NCBI RefSeq assembly: GCF_020748465.1
Contig: NZ_JAHZMP010000001.1
Span: 1,054,001 to 1,118,000, forward strand
Direction of reading: 5' to 3'
From: Terrisporobacter mayombei
Lineage (GTDB): Bacteria; Bacillota; Clostridia; Peptostreptococcales; Peptostreptococcaceae
DNA length: 64,000 nucleotides
Both the position numbers and the translations under genes were made by a program. The stretch's first letter is position 1; each line of letters begins with the position of its first letter. The notes under the pieces were generated by a model. The model had not been told where the DNA came from. It saw nothing but the letters and a program-made list of their open reading frames with translations, and made no database searches. Positions 9,442-19,950 of this stretch are shown piece by piece.

Positions 9442-9885
9442 CTATTGTAAATTTTTCTTTACTAACTCATTTATTAGTTTTCCATCAGCTCTGCCTTTCA
9501 CTTTAGGCATTATTGATGTCATAATTTTTTTCATATCTTTCATAGAAGTAGCTCCTACTTCAGATATAGTAGAAATTACAATTTCATTTAATTCTTCTTC
9601 GCTTAATTGTTGAGGTAGGTACTCTTTTAAAACTTCTATTTCTGCTTCTGCCTTGCTCACTAAATCTTCTCTCCCAGCTTTTGCAAACTCTTCATGAGAA
9701 TCTCTAGTCTGCTTCAATTGCTTTGCAATAAGATCTACTATTTCATCGTCTCCTAATTCAACTCTATTATCAACTTCATATTGTTTAATAGAAGCTCTAA
9801 TAAGAGTTATAACAGACTTCTTAATAGTATCTTTATTTTTCATAGAACATTTTAGATCTTCTTGTAACTTTTGTTTAAGGGACAT
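9442..9885 (-). CDS. yqeY: GatB/YqeY domain protein
   Basis: A 147-residue helical protein of the YqeY family, related to the tRNA-binding tail domain of GatB; thought to act near tRNA-dependent amidation but not proven. The ATG at 9885 (MSLKQKLQEDLK) is preferred over an in-frame GTG nine bases upstream, because that GTG is part of the ribosome site AGAGGTGA. It follows rpsU closely, as in Bacillus. Confidence 0.92.
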   Translation of the reverse strand: MSLKQKLQEDLKCSMKNKDTIKKSVITLIRASIKQYEVDNRVELGDDEIVDLIAKQLKQTRDSHEEFAKAGREDLVSKAEAEIEVLKEYLPQQLSEEELNEIVISTISEVGATSMKDMKKIMTSIMPKVKGRADGKLINELVKKNLQ

Positions 9886-9911
9886 TCCCCTCACCTCTTT
9901 ATTTCTATTTA

Positions 9912-10091
9912 CTATCTCTTAGCGTTTTTTCTTCTAGCTGCTTCAGCTTTTTTCTTACGTTTAACACTTGGCTTGTCATAGTGCTCTCTTTTTCTCACTT
10001 CTGACATTATGCCAGACATTGCACATTGACGTTTAAATCTTCTTAAAGCACTGTCCAATGATTCATTTTCTCTTATTCTTACTTCTGACAT
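9912..10091 (-). CDS. rpsU: 30S ribosomal protein S21
   Basis: 59-residue basic ribosomal protein starting [20 protein letters not shown] and ending in a Lys/Arg-rich tail ([16 protein letters not shown]). Read directly from the DNA; the start ATG at 10091 follows GGAGGGAGGG. A strong promoter and a leader of about 85 bases precede it; yqeY follows 26 bases later. Confidence 0.98.
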   Translation of the reverse strand: MSEVRIRENESLDSALRRFKRQCAMSGIMSEVRKREHYDKPSVKRKKKAEAARRKNAKR

Positions 10092-10181
10092 TCTTTTTCC
10101 CTCCCTCCGATTGCGCGAATTATGCTGGGACTGTAATCTGATTATATCTGCATCACTGCATTACAACCTCACACTTTGTTT

Positions 10182-10210
10182 ATTATAAACTAAAATTAAA
10201 CTTTTATCAA
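10182..10210 (-). promoter_or_regulatory. Sigma-A promoter of rpsU
   Basis: Minus strand TTGATA (10210-10205), 17-base spacer, TATAAT (10187-10182). The predicted leader of about 85 bases can form a weak stem (GTAAT ... ATTAC). Confidence 0.75.
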
Positions 10211-10250
10211 GTATTTAATTATTTATAATTTCAAATTATTTACTAAAAAA

Positions 10251-10601
10251 TTATTTCTTATCATCTTCATAATTAGGTAATTTTTTACCTGCTAATATAT
10301 GATAGTGAAGGTGTTTTACTTCTTGACCTCCGTCACTTCCACAGTTATTAATTATTCTAAACCCAGCATCACTAAAACCTTTATCTATAGCTATTTTATT
10401 TATAACAGAGTGAATGTGTGCAACAATTTCAATTTCTTTATCTGAAATATCTATTATACTATCGTAATGTTTTTTCGGAACAACTAATATATGATATGGT
10501 GCCACAGGATTTATGTCATTAAAAGCTAAAACTTTATCATCTTCATATACTTTGTCACAAGGTATATCTCCATCTATTATTTTGCAAAATAAACAATCCA
10601 T
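10251..10601 (-). CDS. HIT family nucleotide-binding protein (HinT-like)
   Basis: Purine nucleoside phosphoramidase/AMP-lysine hydrolase family. The 116 residues contain the histidine triad in VKHLHYHILAG near the C-terminus (H-x-H-x-H) and the N-terminal C-x-x-C pair (CLFCKI). It is in its usual Clostridia place between mtaB and rpsU. The substrate is not predictable from sequence. Confidence 0.95.
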   Translation of the reverse strand: MDCLFCKIIDGDIPCDKVYEDDKVLAFNDINPVAPYHILVVPKKHYDSIIDISDKEIEIVAHIHSVINKIAIDKGFSDAGFRIINNCGSDGGQEVKHLHYHILAGKKLPNYEDDKK

Positions 10602-10646
10602 TTTTCCACCTCCTCACTATTGATTATAACCCTAAAATTCTACATG

Positions 10647-11957
10647 TTATACTAAAATTCCTTCTACATATTCATCTTTTACTTCTGTAATTTTAACTTT
10701 CAGTATTTTTCCACAAATATCTTCATTACAATTCACAAAAGTTTTTAGGTAGTTAGGAGTTAATCCTTCATATTTATTTTCTTCAGTTTTTTGTTCAAAT
10801 AATACTTCAAATTCTTTGCCCACCATTCTTGATGCAAATTTTTCAAAGTTTTCTTTATTTAACTGCAGAAGTTTTTCACTTCTTTCATGTTTAATTTGTG
10901 GAGAAATTTGATCTTTCATGTCTGCCGCTTTAGTCCCTTTTCTTGGTGAATACTTGAATATATGCATTTGTGATAACTCAATATCTTTTAGGAAATTGTA
11001 AGTTTGTTCAAACTCTTTTTCTGTTTCACCAGGGAACCCAACTATTACATCAGTAGTTATTGTTACATTAGGAATTTCTCTTCTCAATTTATCAACTATT
11101 TCTTTATATTCCTCAGTTGTATATCTTCTGTTCATTCTTTCTAATGTCTCATCACATCCACTTTGTAGTGATAAATGATAATGAGGCATTACTTTTTCCA
11201 TTTTTGATACTTTATTTACAAATTCATCTGTGAATAGTATAGGTTCAACAGAACTTGTTCTTATTCTTCTTATTCCATCTATTTCATCTATTTTCTTAAT
11301 TACGTCTAAAAGGACCACTTGTTCTTCTTTTAAATCTTTTCCATAAGAAGCTACATGTATACCTGTAAGTACCACTTCTTCGTACCCATTTTCAGCTAAA
11401 GTTTTAGCTTCATTTACTATGCTTTCCATATCTCTACTTCTTACTTTTCCACCTCTAGCGTAAGGTATTATACAGTAAGTACAGAATCTATCACATCCAT
11501 CTTGTATTTTCATAAATGCTCTAGTTCTTCCGTTTGATTGGCTTATTTCTATATCTTCGAAAGCTCTAACCTTCATTATGTCATCAACTGTAGAAGCTTT
11601 TTTATCTCCTTCTACAACTTCTAGTTTTTTTATTTCATCAACTATAGTTCTTCTCTCATTAGTTCCCATTACAAGGTTTACTTCTTCTATTTCAAGTATT
11701 TCTTCTGGCGAAACTTGAGAATAACATCCAACAACAGCTATTATAGCATTTGGATTTTTCTTTTTCATTCTTCTTATATATTGACGCGATTTTCTATCAC
11801 TCATATGCGTTACCGTACATGTGTTTATAACATAAACATCTGCATAATCTTCGCTACCAACTTGCTCATATCCATCTTCTTTGAACATTTCAAGCATAGC
11901 TTCTGTTTCATATTGATTTACTTTACAACCTAAAGTATAAAAAGCTACTTTTTTCAT
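10647..11957 (-). CDS. mtaB: tRNA t6A37 methylthiotransferase MtaB
   Basis: Radical-SAM methylthiotransferase that converts t6A37 to ms2t6A37 in ANN-decoding tRNAs. The 436 residues have the N-terminal MTTase cluster ligands C11, C47 and C78, the radical-SAM C155-x3-C159-x2-C162 triad in CDRFCTYC, and a C-terminal TRAM domain (about 375-436). It is linked to rsmE, whose stop shares base 11957, so translation is coupled. Confidence 0.96.
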   Translation of the reverse strand: MKKVAFYTLGCKVNQYETEAMLEMFKEDGYEQVGSEDYADVYVINTCTVTHMSDRKSRQYIRRMKKKNPNAIIAVVGCYSQVSPEEILEIEEVNLVMGTNERRTIVDEIKKLEVVEGDKKASTVDDIMKVRAFEDIEISQSNGRTRAFMKIQDGCDRFCTYCIIPYARGGKVRSRDMESIVNEAKTLAENGYEEVVLTGIHVASYGKDLKEEQVVLLDVIKKIDEIDGIRRIRTSSVEPILFTDEFVNKVSKMEKVMPHYHLSLQSGCDETLERMNRRYTTEEYKEIVDKLRREIPNVTITTDVIVGFPGETEKEFEQTYNFLKDIELSQMHIFKYSPRKGTKAADMKDQISPQIKHERSEKLLQLNKENFEKFASRMVGKEFEVLFEQKTEENKYEGLTPNYLKTFVNCNEDICGKILKVKITEVKDEYVEGILV

Positions 11958-12709
11958 TATATATTTCCTCCTAAGTCACTTAGCTCATATAAAACTATGG
12001 ATGAAGCAACTACAGATGCAGTTTCTGTTCTAAGTATTCTAGGTCCTAGAGAAACTACTTTTCCATCTATATTTTGAATTTTTTCAATTTCTTCTTCTTC
12101 AAATCCACCTTCTGGTCCAACAAAAATTCCAATTGTATTTGCACTAGAGTCCTTTAAACCTTCTTTTATAGAAATTGTTCTTTCATTTTCATAAGGACAA
12201 AGATTTAAATCATTATTTTTCATATCTTCTAGGGCTTCCTTAAAGGTTAAAACTCCTGTAAGTTTTGGTATTTTACCTCTTTTACTTTGCTTAGCTGCTT
12301 CGTAGATGATTCTTTCCCATCTTTCAATCTTTTTATCTTCTTTTTTATTGTCAATTTTAGTTACACTTCTTTTGGTTTGTACTAAAACTATCTCATTTAC
12401 GCCTATTTCTGTTAGTTTTTGAAGTATTAACTCCATTTTGGTTCCTTTAGGCATACCTTGATATAACTTGACTTTTAAATCAGATTCGCGTTTTATATTT
12501 GCTTTTTCAATTATGTCTAATAATATACTGTCTTCATTTATTTCTTTTATTTCACAAATATACTCATTATTGTCCATATCACACACTTCTAATTTATCAC
12601 TTTCTTTACATCTAAGAACTCTAGAAATATGCTTAACGTCTTCACCTTCAATAATACAAGTATTTTGTTCTAAATTAATGTTATTTTTAGGTGTGAAAAA
12701 TCTATCCAT
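11957..12709 (-). CDS. rsmE: 16S rRNA m3U1498 methyltransferase RsmE
   Basis: SPOUT-class methyltransferase of the small-subunit rRNA. In 250 residues an N-terminal PUA-like domain is followed by the trefoil-knot domain, with IGIFVGPEGGFEEEEI and SLGPRILRTETASVVASS near the C-terminus. It overlaps mtaB by one base and follows prmA by eight bases, so it is part of the dnaJ-prmA-rsmE-mtaB run. Confidence 0.96.
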   Translation of the reverse strand: MDRFFTPKNNINLEQNTCIIEGEDVKHISRVLRCKESDKLEVCDMDNNEYICEIKEINEDSILLDIIEKANIKRESDLKVKLYQGMPKGTKMELILQKLTEIGVNEIVLVQTKRSVTKIDNKKEDKKIERWERIIYEAAKQSKRGKIPKLTGVLTFKEALEDMKNNDLNLCPYENERTISIKEGLKDSSANTIGIFVGPEGGFEEEEIEKIQNIDGKVVSLGPRILRTETASVVASSIVLYELSDLGGNI

Positions 12710-12717
12710 AATTTCAC

Positions 12718-13659
12718 CTACTTAAGTTTTGATACTATAGCTGACCATTCACCAAGTTTCACTATCTCAACTATTTCAAATCCATTTTTTTCTAAAGCTT
12801 CTACGACTTCATCTATCTTAGCATGAATTATTCCTGATGATATAAACACTCCATCCTCACTTAAGAATTTACTTACGTCATTAGCTAATATTTTTATTAT
12901 ATCGGCTATTATGTTAGCAACAATCACATCTGCTTTTCCTTCTACAACTTCAAATAAGCTACCATGTTTTACAACAACGTTGTCTGATACATTATTTAGT
13001 TCACAGTTTTCTTTAGAAACTCTCACTGCAACTTCATCTAAATCTCCTGCAACAACTTCTTTTGCACCAAGTTTAGCTGCAGCTATAGCAAGTATCCCAC
13101 TTCCACATCCTATATCAAATACTCTCTTAGTTTTATCCACATATTTTTCTAATTCTCTAATACACATTGAAGTCGTTTCATGAGTCCCCGTACCGAAGGC
13201 CATTCCTGGATCTAACTCTATTATTAAATCACCTTCTTGCTTATCATAATCTTCCCAAGTAGGTTTCACTACAATTTTTTGCCCAATCTTTGTTGGTTTA
13301 TAATATTTCTTCCATTCATTTGCCCAATCTGACTCATTAACATTACTTAAACATACAGTTCCTTCTCCTATGTCTAAACCGAAAGATGGTAGTAGGGATA
13401 TTTTAGCTTTTATAGTTTCAACAAGTTCTAATACATTTCTCTCTTCTGGTATATATGTTTTAATTAATACACCATCTTGATTACTTTTGTTAAATACTTC
13501 TTCTTCTACATAATCCCAATCTAATTCATTTTTCTTCTGGAATAAGAAATCTTTAGGGTCTTCTATCATTACCCCTCCACATCTTTCTTCTAATAATATA
13601 TTACTTATAGCTTCAACAGCTTCTGTCGTCGTTTTCACTGTTACTTCTGTCCAATTCAT
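12718..13659 (-). CDS. prmA: Ribosomal protein L11 methyltransferase
   Basis: Methylates ribosomal protein L11 using SAM. The 313 residues contain an N-terminal substrate-recognition domain and the class I methyltransferase motif VFDIGCGSGILAIAAAKLG at about 171-189. The ATG at 13659 (MNWTEVTVK) is chosen over an in-frame TTG 18 bases upstream, because AGAAGG lies eight bases before it. It follows the dnaJ terminator. Confidence 0.95.
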   Translation of the reverse strand: MNWTEVTVKTTTEAVEAISNILLEERCGGVMIEDPKDFLFQKKNELDWDYVEEEVFNKSNQDGVLIKTYIPEERNVLELVETIKAKISLLPSFGLDIGEGTVCLSNVNESDWANEWKKYYKPTKIGQKIVVKPTWEDYDKQEGDLIIELDPGMAFGTGTHETTSMCIRELEKYVDKTKRVFDIGCGSGILAIAAAKLGAKEVVAGDLDEVAVRVSKENCELNNVSDNVVVKHGSLFEVVEGKADVIVANIIADIIKILANDVSKFLSEDGVFISSGIIHAKIDEVVEALEKNGFEIVEIVKLGEWSAIVSKLK

Positions 13660-13770
13660 ATGTAAACCTTCTTTCAATAATTTAATACTTTTTCATGAAT
13701 TTTATTATATCATAATTATTCTCTTTTATAATATTGTTTTATACATATAATAATCATAATCACATAAAAA

Positions 13771-13806
13771 ATCCCTCCAATGCGATATAATTGGAAGGAT
13801 TTTTTA
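13771..13806 (-). terminator. Intrinsic terminator after dnaJ
   Basis: An 11-bp stem (arms 13771-13781 and 13790-13800, one G-U pair on the minus-strand RNA) with T runs on both sides. It separates dnaJ from prmA. Confidence 0.88.
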
Positions 13807-13813
13807 TATATTT

Positions 13814-14974
13814 TTACTTCTTTTTTAAATTCTTAAAGAAACTATCTATTTTATCACTTAAACCTTTTTGCCTTTCATGCACCTCTTCGCCACATTCTTT
13901 AGCAAACTGTCTTACTAATTCTTTTTGTTTATCATTTAGCTTTTTAGGTATCTCAACAGTTACTTTAACATATTGATCTCCTCTAACATTAGATCTTAAT
14001 TTTGGTATACCTTTACCTTTTAATCTAAATACTGTTCCTGTTTGAGTTCCCTCTGGAACTTGGTATTGTACTTTTCCATCTAATGTTGGGACTTGTATCT
14101 CATCTCCAAGAGTAGCTTGTGCAAATGTTATCGGCATTTCTAAATAAACATCATAACCTTCTCTTGTGAATAATTGATGAGCATTTACACTTACTTCAAT
14201 GTATAAGTCACCTCTCGGTCCACCTCTAGTTCCAAGCTCTCCTTGGCCAGAAAGCTTAATCATTTGACCTTCATCTATACCTGCCGGTATATCAACTTCT
14301 ATAGTCTTAGCTTTTCTTATACTTCCTTTTCCGTGGCATTTGCTACATGGCGAGTCTATAACTTCACCTTCACCGTTACATGTAGAACATGTTCTTGTAC
14401 TTGCTATATTACCAAAAGGAGTTCTTTGAACTGATTGTACTTGACCGCTACCATTACAAGTAGGACAAGTTTTCTTTAAAGTTCCTGGTTTTGCACCACT
14501 TCCATGACATTCATCACATTCTTCACTTCTATTAATTTTAACTTGAACTTTTTTACCAAAAGCAGCTTCTTCGAAAGATATATTTATCCTTTGTCTTATA
14601 TCAGCTCCACGTTCAGGCCCTCTTCTTCTTGGTCTTCCACCACCAAAGCCTCCACCAAACATATCGCCAAATATGTCTCCAAATATATCATCAAATCCAC
14701 CAAATCCTTGGCCACCGAAACCTCCAGCACCACCAAATCCTTGGCCATTTACACCTTCATGACCAAATTGGTCATAATTTTTTCTCTTAGTTTCATCTGA
14801 TAATACTTCATAAGCTTCATTTATCTCTTTAAATTTTTCTTCCGCTTCTTTGTCACCTGGGTTTTTATCTGGGTGATATTTCATTGCTAATTTTCTATAA
14901 GCCTTCTTTATCTCCGTTGCATCCGCACTTTTGCCCACGCCTAAGACATCATAGTAGTCTCTTTTAGTACTCAA
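13814..14974 (-). CDS. dnaJ: Chaperone DnaJ
   Basis: Hsp40 co-chaperone that delivers substrates to DnaK and stimulates its ATPase. The 386 residues have a J-domain (1-70) with HPD at 34-36, a Gly/Phe-rich linker (about 77-120), four CxxCxGxG zinc repeats (about 150-215) and the C-terminal substrate domains. The start is TTG at 14974, six bases after a GGTGGTGA site. It is the last gene of the hrcA-grpE-dnaK-dnaJ operon, set apart from dnaK by a strong stem-loop. Confidence 0.98.
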   Translation of the reverse strand: MSTKRDYYDVLGVGKSADATEIKKAYRKLAMKYHPDKNPGDKEAEEKFKEINEAYEVLSDETKRKNYDQFGHEGVNGQGFGGAGGFGGQGFGGFDDIFGDIFGDMFGGGFGGGRPRRRGPERGADIRQRINISFEEAAFGKKVQVKINRSEECDECHGSGAKPGTLKKTCPTCNGSGQVQSVQRTPFGNIASTRTCSTCNGEGEVIDSPCSKCHGKGSIRKAKTIEVDIPAGIDEGQMIKLSGQGELGTRGGPRGDLYIEVSVNAHQLFTREGYDVYLEMPITFAQATLGDEIQVPTLDGKVQYQVPEGTQTGTVFRLKGKGIPKLRSNVRGDQYVKVTVEIPKKLNDKQKELVRQFAKECGEEVHERQKGLSDKIDSFFKNLKKK

Positions 14975-15003
14975 GTTTTGTCACCACCTTTATATTACAA
15001 AAC

Positions 15004-15036
15004 AATAGCTTGTAGAATATTAAACTACAAGCTATT
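15004..15036 (-). terminator. Stem-loop between dnaK and dnaJ (attenuator or processing site)
   Basis: Perfect 12-bp stem with a nine-base loop; on the minus strand it is followed by TGTTTTG, a broken U tract. Its place suggests partial termination or mRNA processing that lowers dnaJ relative to dnaK. Confidence 0.65.
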
Positions 15037-15106
15037 ATTAATTGTTTTAAACAGATTAATATCCTTAATTTATTATACACAATCTGTATGTTTTTGCAAT
15101 TAAATC

Positions 15107-16936
15107 TTATACTTCTTTAAAATCTGCATCTACTACATCATCATTTGATTGATTTTCTTGTGCTTGTTCTCCACCTTGAGCTTCTTGCTCAGCTTGAGCT
15201 TGTTGATACATTTGCTCAGAAACTTTGTGGAATTTGTTCATTACTTCATCTATTGCAGCTTTTATTTCTTCAGCTGTAGAAGCTTCTTTCTCTTTTACTT
15301 CTTTTAATGAAGCAATAGCTGCTTCTATCGCAGATTTATCATCAGCACTTACTTTATCACCAAGTTCATTTAAAGTTTTTTCTGTTTGATATATAGTTGA
15401 ATCTGCTTGGTTAAGAGCTTCTATTTTATCTTTTTTAGATTTATCAGCTTCAGCATTCATTTCAGCTTCTTTAACTTTCTTTTCTATTTCGTCTTCACTT
15501 AAGTTAGTTCCTGAAGTTATAGTAACTTTTTGCTCTTTTCCAGTTCCTAAATCTTTAGCAGTAACGTGAACTATACCGTTAGCATCTATATCGAAAGTAA
15601 CTTCTATTTGAGGTATTCCTCTTGGTGCTGGTGGTATTTCAGATAATTGGAATCTACCTAAAGTAGTATTGTCGTAAGACATACTTCTTTCACCTTGAAG
15701 AACGTGTATATCAACAGCAGTTTGGTTATCTGCAGCAGTTGAGAATACTTGTGATTTCTTAGTTGGTATAGTAGTATTTCTTTCTATTATTTTAGTCATT
15801 ACGTTACCCATAGTTTCTATTCCTAGAGATAATGGAGTTACGTCTAATAATAATAAGTCGTTAACTTCACCAGTTAATACACCAGCTTGTATAGCAGCAC
15901 CAGCAGCAACACATTCGTCTGGGTTTATACCTTTGTGAGGTTCTTTTCCTATGAATTTCTTAACAGCATCTTGAACTGCTGGTATTCTTGTAGATCCACC
16001 TACTAGTAATACATCATCTATTTCTGATACAGAAAGACCAGCATCAGATAAAGCTCTCTTAGTTGGTTCCATAGTTTTTTCTACTAAACCATGAGTTAAT
16101 TCATCAAATTTAGCTCTTGATAAATCTATATTCATATGTTTTGGCCCACTTGCTGTAGCAGTTATGAATGGCAAGTTTATATTTGTTGTCATTGTTGAAG
16201 ATAGTTCTTTTTTAGCTTTTTCAGCAGCTTCTTTTAATCTTTGAAGAGCCATATTGTCTTGTCTTAAGTCAACACCTTCAGCTTTTTTGAATTCTTCAGC
16301 TAAATAATCTATTACAACTTTATCGAAGTCATCTCCACCTAATCTATTGTTACCAGCAGTAGCTAAAACTTCGAAAGTACCATCACCTATTTCAAGTATA
16401 GATACGTCGAAAGTACCTCCACCTAAGTCAAATACTAATATTTTCTTATCTTGATCTAATTTGTCCATACCGTATGCAAGAGCTGCTGCAGTTGGCTCAT
16501 TTATTATTCTCTTAACTTCTAACCCTGCTATTCTACCAGCATCTTTAGTTGCTTGTCTTTGAGCATCTGTGAAGTAAGCTGGAACTGTTATAACAGCTTC
16601 TTTAACTGGTTGACCTAAGTAACTTTCAGCATCAGCTTTTAATTTTTGAAGTGTTATAGCTGATATTTCTTGTGGCGTATATGATTTTCCTTCTATATTA
16701 ACTTTATAATCTGTACCCATATGAGTTTTTATAGAGGTTACTGTATTGTCAGCATTTGTAACTGCTTGTCTTTTTGCAGGCTCCCCTACTATTCTTTCTC
16801 CATCTTTTGTGAATGCAACTACCGATGGAGTAGTTCTCATACCTTCATTATTTGCTATTATTTGTGGTTCTCCATTTTCTAAAACAGCAACACATGAGTT
16901 TGTTGTTCCTAAATCTATTCCTATTACTTTTGACAT
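15107..16936 (-). CDS. dnaK: Chaperone DnaK (Hsp70)
   Basis: ATP-dependent Hsp70 chaperone. The 609 residues have the nucleotide-binding domain with [13 protein letters not shown] at 5-17, [11 protein letters not shown] and [13 protein letters not shown], then the substrate-binding beta domain and helical lid, ending in [10 protein letters not shown]. This is the typical Gram-positive length. The start ATG at 16936 follows AAGGAGG. It is transcribed with hrcA-grpE under the CIRCE operator. Confidence 0.99.
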   Translation of the reverse strand: MSKVIGIDLGTTNSCVAVLENGEPQIIANNEGMRTTPSVVAFTKDGERIVGEPAKRQAVTNADNTVTSIKTHMGTDYKVNIEGKSYTPQEISAITLQKLKADAESYLGQPVKEAVITVPAYFTDAQRQATKDAGRIAGLEVKRIINEPTAAALAYGMDKLDQDKKILVFDLGGGTFDVSILEIGDGTFEVLATAGNNRLGGDDFDKVVIDYLAEEFKKAEGVDLRQDNMALQRLKEAAEKAKKELSSTMTTNINLPFITATASGPKHMNIDLSRAKFDELTHGLVEKTMEPTKRALSDAGLSVSEIDDVLLVGGSTRIPAVQDAVKKFIGKEPHKGINPDECVAAGAAIQAGVLTGEVNDLLLLDVTPLSLGIETMGNVMTKIIERNTTIPTKKSQVFSTAADNQTAVDIHVLQGERSMSYDNTTLGRFQLSEIPPAPRGIPQIEVTFDIDANGIVHVTAKDLGTGKEQKVTITSGTNLSEDEIEKKVKEAEMNAEADKSKKDKIEALNQADSTIYQTEKTLNELGDKVSADDKSAIEAAIASLKEVKEKEASTAEEIKAAIDEVMNKFHKVSEQMYQQAQAEQEAQGGEQAQENQSNDDVVDADFKEV

Positions 16937-16993
16937 AATTCATTTCCTCCTTAATTCTTCATCTATTTAAATTTTAATAATTTGTTATTTTAA

Positions 16994-17593
16994 TTAACAA
17001 GAAACTTTAACCATTGTAGGTCTTATTACTTTTGTATTTAGCTTATAACCTTTTTGTAGTACCATTACGACTTTGTTTGCTTCTACTCCATCTACACTTT
17101 CTTGCATCACAGCTAAATGTAAATTGGGGTCAAAATCTTCATTTAATGCATTGATTTCTTCAACCTCAAATTTTTGTAAACAGTCAATTAACTGTTTATG
17201 TACAAGTTCAATACCTTTGTACATATCATCTTCTTTATCTGTACAAGCATCCATAGCTCTTTCCATGCTATCAATGACAGGTATTAATTCTGTAATTATT
17301 TTTTCATTGGCAAATATACCTACAGTTTGCTTCTCTTCTTGAGTTCTTCTCATATAGTTAGAATACTCAGCTTGGAGTCTTTTATATTTGTCCTCTTTTT
17401 CTTCTACTTGTTTTTCAAGTTCTTCTATTTTGTTATTTATTTTTTTTTCTTCTAATTTAGAGTTTATATCTGTTACATTTTCTTCACACCTAGCTTCTGT
17501 TTCTAAATTTCCTTCAGATGTTTGTGTTACTTCCTCTTCATTAGAAGTGCAATTTTCTTGTATTTTTTCATCCTGATTCATGTTATTTTCCAA
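16994..17593 (-). CDS. grpE: Nucleotide exchange factor GrpE
   Basis: Releases ADP from DnaK. The 199 residues begin with an acidic, disordered N-terminus (about 1-45), then a long coiled coil (about 45-95, KIEELEKQVEEKEDKYKRLQ), then the C-terminal beta domain. A TTG at 17593 has GAGGGGTG six bases upstream; an in-frame ATG 12 bases later has only a poor site, so TTG is preferred, though not with certainty. Confidence 0.95.
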   Translation of the reverse strand: MENNMNQDEKIQENCTSNEEEVTQTSEGNLETEARCEENVTDINSKLEEKKINNKIEELEKQVEEKEDKYKRLQAEYSNYMRRTQEEKQTVGIFANEKIITELIPVIDSMERAMDACTDKEDDMYKGIELVHKQLIDCLQKFEVEEINALNEDFDPNLHLAVMQESVDGVEANKVVMVLQKGYKLNTKVIRPTMVKVSC

Positions 17594-17610
17594 GATTTAC
17601 ACCCCTCAGC

Positions 17611-18642
17611 TTAAAATTTATTTGATTTATTATTTAATAATATATTCATATAATTTATTATAGAATATATTCTAGAATAATCCATTCTTGTTGGTCCTAT
17701 GAAACTTATACGCCCAATCAAATCCTCATCTACCTTATAGGTAGCTGTTACAACGCTACATTCTTGAGCTTGTTCACAATCATTGTCACTTCCAATAATA
17801 ATCGTAGCATTCTCCTTTAATATTCCCTTTGACTTAACTATTTGGGCAATTGTTTCCTTTGTACCTAACATGTCTAAAAAGGACCTAGCCTTTAACACGT
17901 CATTAAATTCTGGATAATTAAAAATGTTAGTAGCCCCATTTAAAGTCATTGAAAGCTCTTCCTCAGTAGGATTTGTATTTAACATATTAAGTAATTGGTC
18001 TATTATAGATGAATATTCTCCAATCTCATATTTTATATATGCTATTAATCTATCATCTATTTCTGTTATAGTTTTGCCAGAAAGCTTTCTAGTTAAATTA
18101 TCAGAAATTAAATTCAACTTAGCTTGATCTAAATCAATATTAGCACTTAAGCTGGATTTTTTTATATCGCCTTTTTCTGTAACTACTATTAACAAAATTT
18201 CACTTTCATGCATTCTAACCAATTGAATATGTTTAATTTCACTGAAAGTAGCCAAATGTTTTGTCATTGCAACAGTAGTATAATTAGTAAGTTGGGATAA
18301 CATTTTTGATGTTTCATGTATTAAATCTTGAATATGATTCATATTACCATCTACACATCTTTCAATTACCTCTTTATCACTATCACTAAGTTCTATAGTG
18401 TTCATAAGAGAATTTACGTATAGCTTATAACCCTTTTCTGTAGGAACTCTTCCTGCAGATGTATAAGGTTGAACTAAATATCCTAGTTCTTCTAAGTCGG
18501 CCATTTCATTTCTAATAGTTGCTGCACTAACACCAAGGTTATATTTTTTTGATATTGTTCTAGACCCTACAGCTTCAGCTGTTTCTATATAATCTTTAAC
18601 TATTGCTTTGAGGATATTCATTTTTCTTTCATTCAATTCCAT
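17611..18642 (-). CDS. hrcA: Heat-inducible transcription repressor HrcA
   Basis: Winged-helix repressor of the dnaK operon that binds CIRCE and is tuned by GroE. The 343 residues have the N-terminal DNA-binding domain (about 1-75, with SRTISKKYNLGVSAATIRNE) and the GAF-like dimer/inserted domain. Its own promoter carries a perfect CIRCE at 18664-18690, so the operon is autoregulated. Confidence 0.98.
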   Translation of the reverse strand: MELNERKMNILKAIVKDYIETAEAVGSRTISKKYNLGVSAATIRNEMADLEELGYLVQPYTSAGRVPTEKGYKLYVNSLMNTIELSDSDKEVIERCVDGNMNHIQDLIHETSKMLSQLTNYTTVAMTKHLATFSEIKHIQLVRMHESEILLIVVTEKGDIKKSSLSANIDLDQAKLNLISDNLTRKLSGKTITEIDDRLIAYIKYEIGEYSSIIDQLLNMLNTNPTEEELSMTLNGATNIFNYPEFNDVLKARSFLDMLGTKETIAQIVKSKGILKENATIIIGSDNDCEQAQECSVVTATYKVDEDLIGRISFIGPTRMDYSRIYSIINYMNILLNNKSNKF

Positions 18643-18663
18643 TTTTAAATACCTCCTTCGCTG

Positions 18664-18690
18664 TTAGCACTCACTAAATCCGAGTGCTAA
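18664..18690 (-). promoter_or_regulatory. CIRCE operator (perfect match)
   Basis: TTAGCACTC, nine bases, GAGTGCTAA: an exact match to the HrcA operator consensus, 22 bases before hrcA and just after the predicted transcription start. Confidence 0.98.
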
Positions 18691-18703
18691 AAAGATTATA
18701 TAT

Positions 18704-18734
18704 ATTATATACCACGTTAATTTTTTATTGTCAA
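18704..18734 (-). promoter_or_regulatory. Sigma-A promoter of hrcA-grpE-dnaK-dnaJ
   Basis: Minus strand TTGACA (18734-18729). With a 17-base spacer the -10 is TATATA; with 19 bases it is TATAAT (18709-18704). The CIRCE element lies immediately downstream, so HrcA would block initiation. Confidence 0.85.
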
Positions 18735-18757
18735 TAGGTTTTAAATAATTTGTTTTC

Positions 18758-19888
18758 TTATTTTATAAATTCTACAAAGACACTGTTCGATATTTCCCTA
18801 CCTTTTTGAGTTAATATCATGCCTTCATCACTAATTTTAATCAATTTCATTTTCTTCAATTTATTAATTTCTTTTTCATATACTTCTTTAAAATTAATAT
18901 TGTATTTTTCATTGAAATCCCTAAATTTTATGCCTTCATTCATTCTTAAGCCTAAAAATATACTTTCCTCTATTTTATCTTTAATACATAGTTTTTCTTC
19001 CCACTCTATAGGTTTTTTGAAACTATTTATTATATTTTCATATTTATTTAGTTCACTCAAGTTATTATATCTTGTTTCATTTAAAAATCCTGATGCTGAG
19101 GCACCTAATCCAAGGTAATTTTCACACTTCCAATATAAAATATTGTGCTTACATTCAAATCCTTCTTTTGAATAATTGGATATTTCATATTGATTATATC
19201 CATGTGATTTCAAGTAATTTATCGTATACTCATACATTTCAATATCTGTATCTTCATCTAATAATTTGAATTCTTTTCTTTCATACATCTTAAATAATTC
19301 TGTATCTTCTTCTAGTATTAAAGAATATGCAGAAATATGAGTAGGATTTAATTTTACAATTTTTTCTAGCGACTCCATCCAATCCTTTTTGCTTTGATTT
19401 GGAAGAGCATACATAAGATCAATATTTATATTTTTGAAACCAACTTCTTTTGCTTGATAGTAATTTTTTTCAAATTCTTCATATGTATGTATTCTTCCTA
19501 TATATTCTAAGTGATTATTTTGCACCGCTTGTAAACCAATACTTAACCTATTCACTCCACATTCTTTCATTGTTTTTAATTTATTTAAAGTTAATGTGCC
19601 AGGATTACATTCCATGGTTATTTCTGCATTATTTTTTATATTAAAATTATTTTTTATATTATCAAACAAAAACCTTATTTCTTCCTGATTTAATATACTC
19701 GGCGTCCCCCCTCCAATAAATATTGTATCAATCTCTTTTCCTCTTATTTCTTCTTCATAAAACTTCATTTCTCTTTGCAAAGCATTTAAATATTTTCTTT
19801 TTTCATCCAAGTTTAATTTGTATGAATTAAAATCACAATATTTGCACTTTGATATACAAAAAGGAATATGTACATATAATCCCAACAT
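18758..19888 (-). CDS. hemW: Heme chaperone HemW (radical SAM)
   Basis: HemN-like radical-SAM protein now viewed as a heme chaperone rather than a coproporphyrinogen oxidase. In 376 residues the cluster ligands are C11, C15 and C18 in FCISKCKYCDF; the following Phe replaces the fourth Cys of true HemN, which marks the HemW branch. GGGTPS lies at 60-65. In other Firmicutes it directly follows lepA; here the cap operon lies between the two. Confidence 0.94.
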   Translation of the reverse strand: MLGLYVHIPFCISKCKYCDFNSYKLNLDEKRKYLNALQREMKFYEEEIRGKEIDTIFIGGGTPSILNQEEIRFLFDNIKNNFNIKNNAEITMECNPGTLTLNKLKTMKECGVNRLSIGLQAVQNNHLEYIGRIHTYEEFEKNYYQAKEVGFKNINIDLMYALPNQSKKDWMESLEKIVKLNPTHISAYSLILEEDTELFKMYERKEFKLLDEDTDIEMYEYTINYLKSHGYNQYEISNYSKEGFECKHNILYWKCENYLGLGASASGFLNETRYNNLSELNKYENIINSFKKPIEWEEKLCIKDKIEESIFLGLRMNEGIKFRDFNEKYNINFKEVYEKEINKLKKMKLIKISDEGMILTQKGREISNSVFVEFIK

Positions 19889-19950
19889 TTCATCACCTCT
19901 TTTATTTTTAAGTATCTTTATATTATTACCATTACTTATTAAATTTAAAA

